A DNA stretch of 64,000 nucleotides from Microbacterium sp. BK668 (GTDB taxonomy: Bacteria; Actinomycetota; Actinomycetes; Actinomycetales; Microbacteriaceae), in the NCBI RefSeq assembly GCF_004362195.1, contig NZ_SNWG01000003.1, forward strand, positions 50,244 through 114,243, written 5' to 3'. A model generated the notes under the pieces. The model worked only from the letters and a program-made list of their open reading frames with translations, did not search any database and was not told the DNA's origin. Each line of letters starts with the position of its first letter. Position 1 is the first letter of the stretch. Made by a program: the position numbers and the translations under genes. Below, piece after piece: positions 1 to 8,366 of this stretch.

Positions 1-888
1 GACGTCGGGGATGGTGTCGGTCTCGGTCAGGAGGATGGGGCCGCCCTGGATTCCGGCGACCGGCGCGACCGACAGTGCGTCGGGGAAGTTGCGGCCGTAG
101 GTGACGTAGGCGACGGGCACGCCGGGGTCGAACGAGGCTTTGCTGATCGCGGCCGAGGTCGCGAACCGGTCCGGTCCCGAAAGGCGAGACACGGCGCACC
201 TCTCGGGAAACGAATAGTCTCGGTCGCCTTCATACATGTAGACGCCGCCTTCGCGCTGAACGTTGACGAAGACCGGCGTCAATCCTTCGCGCTGGATCGG
301 AACCGTCGCCCAGAATTGGCCGTTGATCAAGGGCCCCAGTTGGAGGTCGTACCCGTCGTCGCTTGCGTCGCCGTAACTGACCATGACAGAAGTGATGTCC
401 GTGGCATCGCTGAGGTAGCCGACTCTGGCCTGCGCGGTGCCGTTCGGGCCGCATGTCGCAAGTCCGAAGTAGCTTCCCGGAGCCGGCGTCGGTGAGGTGC
501 AGTCAGTGTCTTCGGGTCCCCAGATTGTGACATCGTTCGCCACCACGCTGATCTCTGACGGCCGATCCGTCGGGATGCTCATCTGGACACGGAAAGGTTG
601 CGACACCGGCGGCGTATAGATGAAGGCGTCTGACGGGAAGGTCTCATCCCGAAAGACCTGGACGGTGACGTCGAGGTCGCCTTGCTTCCCACCGACGAGG
701 AATCCATCGATCTCCGCTGTGCCGGCGTCGCAGTCGAAAGAGAAAACGGGCGGCGCGCTGAATTCGATGGATGCGGAAGTCAGATCTGCGGCGCTCGCTG
801 GAAGCGTCGAGCCGGCGAGTAGGCCGCCCAGCAGGAGTGTGGCGGCGGAGAGCACCAAGGCCCGGTGCAGGTCATGTCGCAAAGGCAA
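1..888 (-). CDS. Secreted protein with cell wall-binding repeat 2 (CWB2), 3' part outside window
   Basis: The minus-strand frame is open from 888 to the window edge (296 codons), so the C-terminus is missing. I chose the TTG at 888 because GGAAAGGA lies 7 nt upstream; a second TTG two codons later is possible. The first ~30 residues form a signal peptide: RHDLHRA, a hydrophobic run LVLSAATLLLGGLLAG, then a likely cut at ASA-AD. About 190 residues of unrecognised beta-rich sequence with several Cys follow. The visible end, from CAVSRLSGPDRFATSAAIS through VTYGRNFPDALSVAPVAG, matches the CWB2 repeat (PF04122), which binds the cell wall non-covalently. Family knowledge suggests two or three repeats in all, so more should lie outside the window. 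Role: exported, wall-attached protein; the N-terminal domain function is unknown. Confidence 0.85.
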   Translation of the reverse strand, partial: MPLRHDLHRALVLSAATLLLGGLLAGSTLPASAADLTSASIEFSAPPVFSFDCDAGTAEIDGFLVGGKQGDLDVTVQVFRDETFPSDAFIYTPPVSQPFRVQMSIPTDRPSEISVVANDVTIWGPEDTDCTSPTPAPGSYFGLATCGPNGTAQARVGYLSDATDITSVMVSYGDASDDGYDLQLGPLINGQFWATVPIQREGLTPVFVNVQREGGVYMYEGDRDYSFPERCAVSRLSGPDRFATSAAISKASFDPGVPVAYVTYGRNFPDALSVAPVAGIQGGPILLTETDTIPDV

Positions 889-1057
889 GGCTGGATCCTT
901 TCCGGCAGGGGCACGGAGTTCCGTCCGAGTGGACGGCAGAAGATCGCAGAGCAGTAGGAGTCCCCCGGCTCCTTCCGCGGACGGTATCAGATTTCATCCG
1001 CGTCGTCGACGTTCGCCCCGCAGTCACGCAGGCCGCAGCCGACGTGTGACTGAGCTG

Positions 1058-2035
1058 TCACACCACCCGGACGACGAACGAGAGCCCGCCGAGGGCAGTC
1101 CCCTGCTCATCGAGCTGCACGACGTCGAACGCGTGCAGTCGCCCGACCTCGTCATCCGGTGACACGGCGAACGTCACGGAGGCGTACCGAGCCTTCTCGG
1201 GGTCGAGCCGGGCCCCGACCTCGGCCGCGAGGGACGCACGGTCGACCGCCCGGGCCACTCCGAGCGGGACGCGGACATCCGTTGCGAGGCTGGGGCGGGC
1301 GAGGGTCTCGCGGGAGGTCAGCATGCGGACGCCGAGGTCGGCGAGCGGGATCGTCGCGGGCAGCCCGCCCTCGCAGCCGCCGAGCTTCGCAAGGGCGCGG
1401 GCATCCATCTCGAACGTCGTCTCGCGGGCCCGCACGAGGGCGCGGCCGCCGTCGCCGGCGTTGACGAGGAACCGGAACGACATCCTCTCGCCGGGCGCGA
1501 CCTCCAGCACCTGGATGTTCCGCTGCGCGACATGCCGGTCGCCCACGACGTCGAAGACCGTGCCGTCGACGTAGCTGTCGAACGGCGCGATGAGCGAGAC
1601 CCGCGCGACCACGCAGCGGTGCCCGGCATCCGTCGCCTGGGGGGTCCAGGGCAGCAGCACATTCGCCGTCGAATACGCCTGCACGGTGACGTAGTCGCCG
1701 CCGACGAGGAACGCGGTCGCGGGCGAGATGCCCGTCGAGGGATCCGCCACCCATGCGTCGACGTACGCATCGATCGCGGGGATGCCGCCGCCGTTCGTGA
1801 CCGTCACCTTGATGTGGTTGAGCTGCAGCGGGACCGCTTCACCGCCGACTCCGCCACCGGGCTTCACGATCTGGATGTCGGGGCTCGTCCAGAACGTCAG
1901 GATCGCGGGCAGGGGCTCGGTGCCGTTGTCGGCTGCGTTCGTGCGGATGTACAGCCGGGTCACGGCGTCGAACGGACCGTCGTCCCCCGGCTCGCCGCCG
2001 TGGCCGGGCTGTCCTGGCTTGGGGTCGTCAGGCAT
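1058..2035 (-). CDS. Hypothetical beta-sandwich (CARDB/Ig-like) protein, partner of the PLC-like protein
   Basis: 325 residues. Start taken at the ATG at 2035, with GAGGT 6 nt upstream; the GTG one codon earlier is less well spaced. The N-terminus is rich in Pro/Gly/Asp (MPDDPKPGQPGHGGEPGDDG) with no signal peptide. Residues ~40-200 look like an Ig-type fold: alternating hydrophobics, LNHIKVTVTN, then GHRCVVARVSLI and DRHVAQRNIQVLEVAPGE. I do not recognise a catalytic motif. It begins 22 nt after the stop of the phospholipase-like gene on the same strand, so the two are probably co-transcribed and may act together. Function unknown. Confidence 0.7.
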   Translation of the reverse strand: MPDDPKPGQPGHGGEPGDDGPFDAVTRLYIRTNAADNGTEPLPAILTFWTSPDIQIVKPGGGVGGEAVPLQLNHIKVTVTNGGGIPAIDAYVDAWVADPSTGISPATAFLVGGDYVTVQAYSTANVLLPWTPQATDAGHRCVVARVSLIAPFDSYVDGTVFDVVGDRHVAQRNIQVLEVAPGERMSFRFLVNAGDGGRALVRARETTFEMDARALAKLGGCEGGLPATIPLADLGVRMLTSRETLARPSLATDVRVPLGVARAVDRASLAAEVGARLDPEKARYASVTFAVSPDDEVGRLHAFDVVQLDEQGTALGGLSFVVRVV

Positions 2036-2057
2036 CACGTCACCTCGATTCCGTCAC

Positions 2058-3887
2058 TCAGATGTAGTCGACGTCGACGGGGTTCTGGACGTCGATGTCG
2101 GGTTTGCGTGCTCGCCACGTCTTCCAGCCGTGGCCGCGGTCGGCGTCGAGGTTGAAGTTCGGCAGATCGTCGATGCGTTCGCTGATGAGCCGAGCACTGA
2201 AGGCCGGGATGCTGCCGAACTGGTGCGCATTCCACGTCTGGCTGTCGGTCCAATGCGTGAACTGCGGACCTACGCCGTACGGCTCTTTCGCCGTGTACAG
2301 GTCTTCGACCTGCGGATTCCAGGGATGGAATCCGTGCAGCACGACGTCAGGGTTCTGGCCGAAGAACACAGTCGGGGCTGCCTCCGTCGCCTCGAACTCG
2401 CGCGGCGTGCCGGGGTAGGTGAGATGGTGCTCGATCGGCCCGAAGAGGCCGTGCGACTCCTGCTTGAGGGGGTAGTTCGCGAACGACGGCGCCGGCCCGC
2501 CGGTGAGGTGCGCGCCGGCGGTGTTGATGAACGCCGTCCCGAAGGGCACGCGGGCGAAGTCGCGCGGCTCCGGTGACAGGTACGCACCGAGGACGAGCAT
2601 GAAGCGGCCCTCCTCGTAGACCTGCCAGACGAGCTTCTGGATCTGGTACAGCAGCCACTTCACGAGAGCGAGCGCCTCGGTGACCGGGAGGGTCAGGATG
2701 TCGATCGAGTGCGTGATGATCCAGGTGACCGTGTAGGCGAGCGTCTCGATGAGCCAGCCGATGAAGCCGAAGATCGCCGCGAAGATGTCCAGCACGCTGA
2801 AGCCACCGCCGCCGCCTCCGCCGCCTCCGCCAGGGAACGACGGCACTCCGCTGGCGTAGTCGTTGAAGAGCGAGACGCTCGCCGATCCCGGCGGTGGTAC
2901 GGGCGTGGGCTTCTGGGCAGAGCCGATCGTCGTGGCGCGCTCGAACCACAGCAGCCACAGCCGGTAGGTCGTGTCGAAGTCCGTCTGGTTGAGGGCGGGA
3001 GGCACGTCTGGGCCGGTGTAGACAGCATCCACCGCCTTCACGAGCAGATCGGCGAGCTTGCCCGGCAGCTCACCGTCGGGGAACTCGCACAGCCGGTAGT
3101 AGTAGCTGCCCGAGATGGCGTCGCCGAGGTAGGTGTCGTCGGAGGTGAGGCGCAGGCACTTCTTCGTCCGCTTCGAGTCCGGCACGGTCTTGCGCGCGTA
3201 GGCGTCGATCCAGTTCTCGACGAGGTGATGACGGTGCCAGTGAGAGCGATAGGGACCGCCGACGATCGCGTTGACGAAGGGATGCCCCGCCACATCGCCG
3301 CCGATATGGCTCGCGTAGCCGACGGCGTAGCGCATGAGATCGTCGTCGCCCTGCGCCATCTTCCACATCGTCGAGGCGAACTCACCGGTCTTGCGGTAGT
3401 GCCACGTGTCGAACCAGTACCACTCGTTCTCGGGCTTCCCCTGCTGCACCTTGGGGTAGAAGCCGTAGAAGAGGTCGACGTTGTTCGTCACGATGGCCGC
3501 GAGCTGCGTCTGCAGAGCCGACGTCAGAAGCGTCCCGGTGTCGCCGATCTGCGTCAGCAGCCCGTCGAACAGGGCCTGGTCGACGGCGGTGATCGCATCG
3601 TCGATCGCATCCTCGACCGGCTCGATCACCGCCTCGTAGAAGTCGATGAGCGGTTCGAGCGCGTCGTACACGCCGAAGAGGAAGTTGGCGAACTCATCGA
3701 GCGGAGTGCCGTACTCCTTGAGCGAGAAGACGAGGAAGTCCGGGCCCTGCGCGCCGAAGTTCGCGTAAGGACTGCATGGATCACTCTGGAGCAGCTGCGC
3801 GATCTCTCCGCCGCGATCGCCGCCCAGTTCGCGGAGATACGACGGCAGCGCGAGCACGTTCTGCAGATGGACGATAGGACCGGGCAT
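2058..3887 (-). CDS. Zinc-dependent phospholipase C-like domain protein
   Basis: 609 residues from the ATG at 3887. A 40-residue upstream extension is open but opens with unrelated sequence, while MPGPIVHL is the usual family beginning. Residues ~1-220 resemble the zinc-dependent phospholipase C/S1-P1 nuclease-like domain (PF00882): MPGPIVHLQNV, YANFGAQGPDFL, WYWFDTWHYRKTGEF, YASHIGGDVAGHPF and the His-rich SHWHRHHLVENW, which supply His/Asp metal ligands. After ~360 residues comes a run of ten glycines, then amphipathic/hydrophobic segments (FSVLDIFAAIFGFIGWLIE and following) that could insert in or lie on a membrane. No signal peptide is visible, which is odd for a PLC. Activity on phospholipids is inferred from the domain only. 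Confidence 0.75.
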   Translation of the reverse strand: MPGPIVHLQNVLALPSYLRELGGDRGGEIAQLLQSDPCSPYANFGAQGPDFLVFSLKEYGTPLDEFANFLFGVYDALEPLIDFYEAVIEPVEDAIDDAITAVDQALFDGLLTQIGDTGTLLTSALQTQLAAIVTNNVDLFYGFYPKVQQGKPENEWYWFDTWHYRKTGEFASTMWKMAQGDDDLMRYAVGYASHIGGDVAGHPFVNAIVGGPYRSHWHRHHLVENWIDAYARKTVPDSKRTKKCLRLTSDDTYLGDAISGSYYYRLCEFPDGELPGKLADLLVKAVDAVYTGPDVPPALNQTDFDTTYRLWLLWFERATTIGSAQKPTPVPPPGSASVSLFNDYASGVPSFPGGGGGGGGGGFSVLDIFAAIFGFIGWLIETLAYTVTWIITHSIDILTLPVTEALALVKWLLYQIQKLVWQVYEEGRFMLVLGAYLSPEPRDFARVPFGTAFINTAGAHLTGGPAPSFANYPLKQESHGLFGPIEHHLTYPGTPREFEATEAAPTVFFGQNPDVVLHGFHPWNPQVEDLYTAKEPYGVGPQFTHWTDSQTWNAHQFGSIPAFSARLISERIDDLPNFNLDADRGHGWKTWRARKPDIDVQNPVDVDYI

Positions 3888-4115
3888 ATCGACAGACCCC
3901 CAGGTCTTCCCGCTCGTCGTCGCGCCCAGGCCCGCATCCTCCCGGTGCGCCGGCGAAGATCTCTTTCCCCCAGCGCGAACTATTCCACTCGCTCCGTTGC
4001 CGCACAAGGGGCGTCGCGACCGACCGTGAAGACGGCCTCGTGCTCGCGTAGGTCGACCCGAGGACTTCGAGGTCCGCAGTTATGAGCGGTGTCCGCGGGT
4101 CGAGGGGGGACGGCG

Positions 4116-4523
4116 TCAGTCGCTCTGATCGCTGCGGACCGGACCGGGTTCCATGTACCACTCGAGGAAGGAGGTCGCCCGCCCGTCCTCGGCGAACCGG
4201 ATCACCCACAGATTCGCGTAGACATGGCCATCGGCATACTCGGTCCGCCCTTGGACGATGCCGACTCCGTCCGCGGCGACGAGCGGTTCTCCCTCGAACG
4301 TCCACTCGCCCTGCTCGTCGCGGTGCTCGAGCCACGCGGTGACGATGCCCTCGCGGCCGATCCACGGCTCCGGATCGAATGGACCACCCGCATACGTCGC
4401 GTTCTCGGTGAAGAGGGCGCGGATGTCGTCGGGATCATTCGTGTTCCATGCCTGAAGGTATCGGTCCATCCACTCACGCACGTTTTCCGTCACACCGACA
4501 GGTAATCCCGCGTGAAGCCGCAC
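4116..4523 (-). CDS. SnoaL-like / NTF2-fold protein
   Basis: 135 residues. The GTG at 4523 is preceded by AGAGGA at 5 nt; a GTG ten codons in (4493) would also fit the domain edge. Residues ~14-120 read as a SnoaL/NTF2-like cone: WMDRYLQAWNTNDPDDIRALFTENATYAGGPF, then IGREGIVTAWLEH, and the late strand VYANLWVIRFAEDGRATSFLEWYM. The family covers polyketide cyclases, ketosteroid isomerase relatives and many orphans, so no substrate can be given. It stands alone between the PLC unit and the VOC gene on the same strand. Confidence 0.8.
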   Translation of the reverse strand: MRLHAGLPVGVTENVREWMDRYLQAWNTNDPDDIRALFTENATYAGGPFDPEPWIGREGIVTAWLEHRDEQGEWTFEGEPLVAADGVGIVQGRTEYADGHVYANLWVIRFAEDGRATSFLEWYMEPGPVRSDQSD

Positions 4524-4589
4524 GTCAATCCTCTGGGCGTCGCGCGCGCACCATCGTGGTCGACGCTGAAACGTGCGTGACCTTCCGAC

Positions 4590-4976
4590 TCAGGTGCGCT
4601 CGCTGAGCGCGAGGATGTTGCCCTCGCTGTCCGCGAACCACGCGGACCTCTCTCCGCTGAGCTCGGCGACCCCGTCGACGGTCTTGAGTCCGGGGAAGTC
4701 GTACTCCAGAAACTCCACACCTTTGCCGCGCAGGGCCGCCATGTCTCGGGCCAGATCGTCGGTCTCGATGACGAAGACGGTGTTCTTCGCCGTTCCCGCA
4801 TACGACGTCGCGTAGACCATGAGCGGCGTCCCTGCCAGCTCGTAGAACACCGCCTCGTCTTGATCCGGGAACTCGTCGTTCGCCGTCAACCCCAGCACTC
4901 CTTCATAGAAGGACCGGGCCCGGGCCAGATCGGACGCGGCGACCACCGCAGCGCCTCGTGCATTCTCGAATATGAT
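4590..4976 (-). CDS. VOC (glyoxalase/dioxygenase superfamily) protein with ambiguous start codon
   Basis: The conserved part is a single VOC module of ~125 residues: AAVVAASDLARARSFYEGVLGL, YELAGTPLMVYAT, NTVFVIETDDLARDMAALR, WFADSEGNILAL. A good Shine-Dalgarno (AGGAGG) ends 5 nt before an ATC at 4976 and 8 nt before an ATA at 4973, just where family members begin with M-I-F-E. No ATG, GTG or TTG exists there. Alternatives are an ATG at 5177, which adds ~67 low-complexity residues, or a GTG at 4946, which trims the first strand. Either a rare start codon is used, a base changed, or the long form is real. Function: metal-dependent VOC fold, substrate unknown. Confidence 0.7.
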   Translation of the reverse strand: MIFENARGAAVVAASDLARARSFYEGVLGLTANDEFPDQDEAVFYELAGTPLMVYATSYAGTAKNTVFVIETDDLARDMAALRGKGVEFLEYDFPGLKTVDGVAELSGERSAWFADSEGNILALSERT

Positions 4977-5327
4977 CTCGTCCTCCTGTCGCTGTTCGCC
5001 GGCCCCTGCCAGACGGTACTCCGGTGGCGAGGCGCTCGGTAGAGACCTCGACTCCCGGTGCTCGTGACCAGCCGCCGCCCGACAGGGCATTGCGGCCGAC
5101 GCGCCCGAAGCGCCGCCCGAGGCCACGAGCGCGCCGAGCACCTCGGCATCGCATCCGCCGCTCGCCGGCGCGCCCATGCCTTGACCTCGGGCGGAACTGA
5201 GGCGGATATTCGTCCCAGCGGGAGTCGTTGCCGATTGTTCAGGGGCTGTGAGATCAGCCCCGCACGTTCAGAACGCACACGCCGGACATCGCCGAAGCGG
5301 GTTGGCAGAAACGGAAGGGATGCCGTC
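4977..5327. other. 351-nt intergenic region between divergent VOC and MBL genes
   Basis: No convincing gene. It holds the possible in-frame 5' extension of the VOC gene (up to the ATG at 5177) and the upstream region of the metallo-beta-lactamase-fold gene. I see no clear -35/-10 pair or stable hairpin. Confidence 0.4.
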
Positions 5328-5960
5328 ATGCGCGAAGTCGCTCCGGGGGTCTACCAGCTGCACGGCCATCCGGCACACCTGTTCAACGTCTATCTCGTCG
5401 AGGATCTCCTCGTCGATGCGGGCACCGTCTGGGCGCGCAAGCGGATCTTGCGGCAGGTCGCGAACCGAGTTGTGCAGGCACATGTGGTGACTCATGCGCA
5501 CCCTGATCACTTCGGATCCAGCAGGGCGATCTGCGATGCCCTGTCCATTCCGTTGTGGGCCGGTGCCGCCGACCGGCGGGCCATCGAGACGGGTAAGCCG
5601 CAGATGAAGCCCGGGGTCTTGTCGCGCCTTATGGGCCGAACGATGCCGAAACCCCAGGCGTGCGCTGTTCAACGCGCGTTGCGCGAGGGCGAGGAAGTGG
5701 CAGGGTTCACCGTCCTCGAAGTGCCCGGCCACAGCCCTGGGCATATCGCGTTGTGGCGAGAGGAGGACCGAGTGCTCCTATGCGGGGACGTCTTCTTCCA
5801 CATCCGGCGGGTGACCGGGCCGCCGACGTTGTCCACCTTGGATCCGCGGCTGAACGACGACTCGCGCCGCCGATTGGCGGAGCTCCGACCGCGGCTCGTC
5901 CTCTTCGGGCACGGCCGACCCCTGAGGCTCGGGCCCAGCGAGCGGCTGCCCGTCGAGTAG
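5328..5960 (+). CDS. Metallo-beta-lactamase-fold hydrolase
   Basis: 210 residues from the ATG at 5328, with GGAAGGGA 8 nt upstream. The frame is open further upstream, but those codons do not resemble the family. The MBL signature THAHPDHFGSS (HxHxDH) supplies the zinc ligands. VPGHSPGHIALW carries the third His, LLCGDVFF the bridging Asp, and LVLFGHGRPL the last His. The length suits the small MBL-fold hydrolase group (glyoxalase II-like, lactonase-like or quorum-quenching-like). The substrate cannot be chosen from sequence. It is divergent from the VOC gene, another glyoxalase-fold protein, but I see no shared operon. Confidence 0.88.
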   Translation: MREVAPGVYQLHGHPAHLFNVYLVEDLLVDAGTVWARKRILRQVANRVVQAHVVTHAHPDHFGSSRAICDALSIPLWAGAADRRAIETGKPQMKPGVLSRLMGRTMPKPQACAVQRALREGEEVAGFTVLEVPGHSPGHIALWREEDRVLLCGDVFFHIRRVTGPPTLSTLDPRLNDDSRRRLAELRPRLVLFGHGRPLRLGPSERLPVE

Positions 5961-6034
5961 GGCGGCGGCCGCGGCCGGCGTCACCCGGCGACCTCGCTCG
6001 GACGGCGGGAGCCCGGGACCTCCCGGCGGACGCC

Positions 6035-8227
6035 TCAGTGACGCGGTCGGGCGAAGAGGCCGCCGATGTACGCCAGCACGGCGCCGGCGCACACGAGGAA
6101 GAATCCCGTCACGAGCTCCACCGAGCCCCCGTTCTCCGGGCCTCCGCTCGCGACGAACGTGTAGACGGCGAAGCCGACGGCCACAAGAAGTCCGAACACC
6201 GCCGAGACGCGGATGAGCCTCCCGGATCTCCCCGTGAGGCCGAACAGCGCCCCGAGCACGACCAGCAGGATCAGCACGTGCGCTCCCGCGGCGACGAGGA
6301 GCGGGACATCCGACCAGTTCGGGGACGACAGCATCCCGATGAATTCGCCGTATCTGTCGCCGGCGATCCAGGGCGAGAACGTCCCGATCGCCATCAGCGC
6401 GGAGCCAAGGAGCACGAGGATCACCTTGGCAATCGGACGGCGGTCGGTTCGCGACTGCACGAGGGTCGCCGACGCCTCGATCGCGCCCTCGTCGGTCCGG
6501 GCGGTGATGACGAGCTGTGCGGCCCTCGTCTCCGAGGCGGGTGTGCGGGCGGCCTCGACCTCCACGCGGACCGAGCCGACGGAGTGCGGCTCCACCCGCG
6601 TGTGAGGGGGGACGAAGCGGAACTCGACCGCGCCGTCCGACGAATGACCCGCCAGGGCGACGTCGAGCGGACGTGCGCTCCGGCGGTTGTCGATCTGCAA
6701 GCGGAACGCCCCGCTCCGAGCGCCGCGGATGTTCAACACTGCGGGCTCCATCTGCAGAGTGGCCGTGCGCAGTGCGGGAGGCGACGACGTCACCTCCACG
6801 GTCCCCGGGGCCTCGACGTCGCGCCCTTCGTCCGACGTGACCACGGAGAACGACACCGACCTCGACTCGCCGGCGGGCGGAGGCGTCACGCTGATCCTTC
6901 CCCGCACGACGACCTCTCCGCGGGCCGGCACGACGACGTGGGCGGGCGTGAACGCGAAGCGTGCCCGATCCTCGGGGTCCCGCCCGTGCAGGTCGAGCGT
7001 CCGGGGCGTGCTTCCGTTGCGGTTGTCTATCCGCACGTCGAAATCCGCGATGCTGTCGTCGATCATCGAGAGACGACTCGGCGCGAGTTCCAGGCCGATC
7101 GGCACGAACGGCTCGGCGGGAGATCGGCGCTGCAACAGCGTGACGATCGCGGTGATCTCCGTAGCGTCGTTGACCGCGAGGATCGTGAGCTGACGGCTGA
7201 GTTCCTCACCGTGCCGGATCGGCGGGACCGTGAACAACCCGTCCACCTCGACGAGCTGTCCGGGTCCCACCTCGACGATCGAGGGCGAGAAGGAGAACTG
7301 CACCGCCTTCTCCGGATCGCGACCGCGCAGAGCGAAGCGCTGAGGGTAGTTCGCCAGCCGGTTGTCCAGTCGGACCCGGAACGAGCCGAGTGCGACATCG
7401 TCGAGCCGAAGGAGGCTCGGCGTCACCTCCATCGATGCCGTCGGACCCTGCGGCGGCACCGTGATCGCGACCTCGACCTCGGTCGCCATGGCCGGGTTGT
7501 CCTCGGACCGCACGGCCAGGGTCATCTGCAGGCGCTGCGCGACGATCATCCCGCCGGGACGGGTGCCGAACGCGACGGTGACGGTGCGGGCTTCACCCGG
7601 CATCAGGTGGGCGTCGTCATGAGTGACGAGAAGCCACGGCGGCGGGTCCACGGGAGCGAAGACGTACCCATCCACGACGGTCGACGGATTGCGCACCTCG
7701 AGCGTTGCGGTCGCGGTCGATCCGGGGATCACCTCGATCGTGAGCCCACGGCTTCCGACTTCGGGCTGCAGAGCCTCAGGCTGCCACGGCTGGGGCGACG
7801 CCGGCGCCGCGCGACTCGGATCTGCCCGCGACGCCCCGTGATCGGCGCCGGACACCGGTTGAGGCGGAGGTCCAGCATCCGCCGCGACCCTCTCGGCGGA
7901 AGCTGGGAGCGGTGGCGGTGGCGGCGGCGGTGGTGGCGGCGGCGGTGGCGGTGGCGGTAGGAGAGCGGATGCCTCGTCCGCGGGCTCCCGTGGATCCGAC
8001 TCGCCGCCCGGGCCGGCCGCGCCGGTGCCGGCGCGGTCGTCTGCGATCGGCGCCGCTTCGAGGACGTGGGGTGCATCGGCCGCAAGCGGTACGCCGTCGA
8101 GGGTGGTCCCGCCGCGGTCCCATCCCAGATAGGAGTCGCATTTCCAGCAGAAGTCCGCCGTCTGCGGGTTCTTCTCGCCGCACTTCAGGCAGATCAGCCG
8201 GACGTCGCTCCCGTCGGAAGCCTCCAT
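6035..8227 (-). CDS. Zinc-ribbon, polyproline, Ig-repeat membrane protein
   Basis: 730 residues. A zinc ribbon sits at the N-terminus (LICLKCGEKNPQTADFCWKC, two CxxC knuckles). A Pro-rich linker with ~16 consecutive Pro and an acidic/Ala-rich stretch follows. Then come four beta-sandwich repeats of ~125 residues, each with a strand like VRLDNRLANYPQRFALRGRDPE or VRIDNRNGSTPRTLDLHGRDPE (four echoes of xIDNR...). Near the C-terminus are four hydrophobic helices (VILVLLGSALMAIGTFSPWI through FFLVCAGAVLAYIGGLF). The order suggests a cytoplasmic ribbon and repeats anchored at the C-terminus. There is no Shine-Dalgarno; TAGCAT ends 6 nt before the ATG, so a leaderless transcript is likely. Function unknown; similar architectures occur widely in actinobacteria. 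Confidence 0.8.
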   Translation of the reverse strand: MEASDGSDVRLICLKCGEKNPQTADFCWKCDSYLGWDRGGTTLDGVPLAADAPHVLEAAPIADDRAGTGAAGPGGESDPREPADEASALLPPPPPPPPPPPPPPPPLPASAERVAADAGPPPQPVSGADHGASRADPSRAAPASPQPWQPEALQPEVGSRGLTIEVIPGSTATATLEVRNPSTVVDGYVFAPVDPPPWLLVTHDDAHLMPGEARTVTVAFGTRPGGMIVAQRLQMTLAVRSEDNPAMATEVEVAITVPPQGPTASMEVTPSLLRLDDVALGSFRVRLDNRLANYPQRFALRGRDPEKAVQFSFSPSIVEVGPGQLVEVDGLFTVPPIRHGEELSRQLTILAVNDATEITAIVTLLQRRSPAEPFVPIGLELAPSRLSMIDDSIADFDVRIDNRNGSTPRTLDLHGRDPEDRARFAFTPAHVVVPARGEVVVRGRISVTPPPAGESRSVSFSVVTSDEGRDVEAPGTVEVTSSPPALRTATLQMEPAVLNIRGARSGAFRLQIDNRRSARPLDVALAGHSSDGAVEFRFVPPHTRVEPHSVGSVRVEVEAARTPASETRAAQLVITARTDEGAIEASATLVQSRTDRRPIAKVILVLLGSALMAIGTFSPWIAGDRYGEFIGMLSSPNWSDVPLLVAAGAHVLILLVVLGALFGLTGRSGRLIRVSAVFGLLVAVGFAVYTFVASGGPENGGSVELVTGFFLVCAGAVLAYIGGLFARPRH

Positions 8228-8233
8228 AACCAG

Positions 8234-8239
8234 ATGCTA
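8234..8239 (-). promoter_or_regulatory. -10 element (TAGCAT), leaderless start for the zinc-ribbon gene
   Basis: TAGCAT matches TAnnnT and ends exactly 6 nt before the ATG at 8227. No Shine-Dalgarno is present. The -35 region is not clear. Confidence 0.5.
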
Positions 8240-8366
8240 GAGCGTTTCATGCGAGGGCGCGGAAGGTGGTGCCCCATGGGGCATCGGGTACTGCCCGAGG
8301 CCATCGCCCGGCCGCCGTGTCAGCTGTCCGTGCCGACGTCACGGCCCGGAGAGCGAGGATGGTGAC

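Noticed and set aside
5660..7960. A 766-codon plus-strand frame through the zinc-ribbon gene
   Set aside because: Antisense of the repeat-bearing protein; dominated by Arg/His/Asp, with no start signal at its head.
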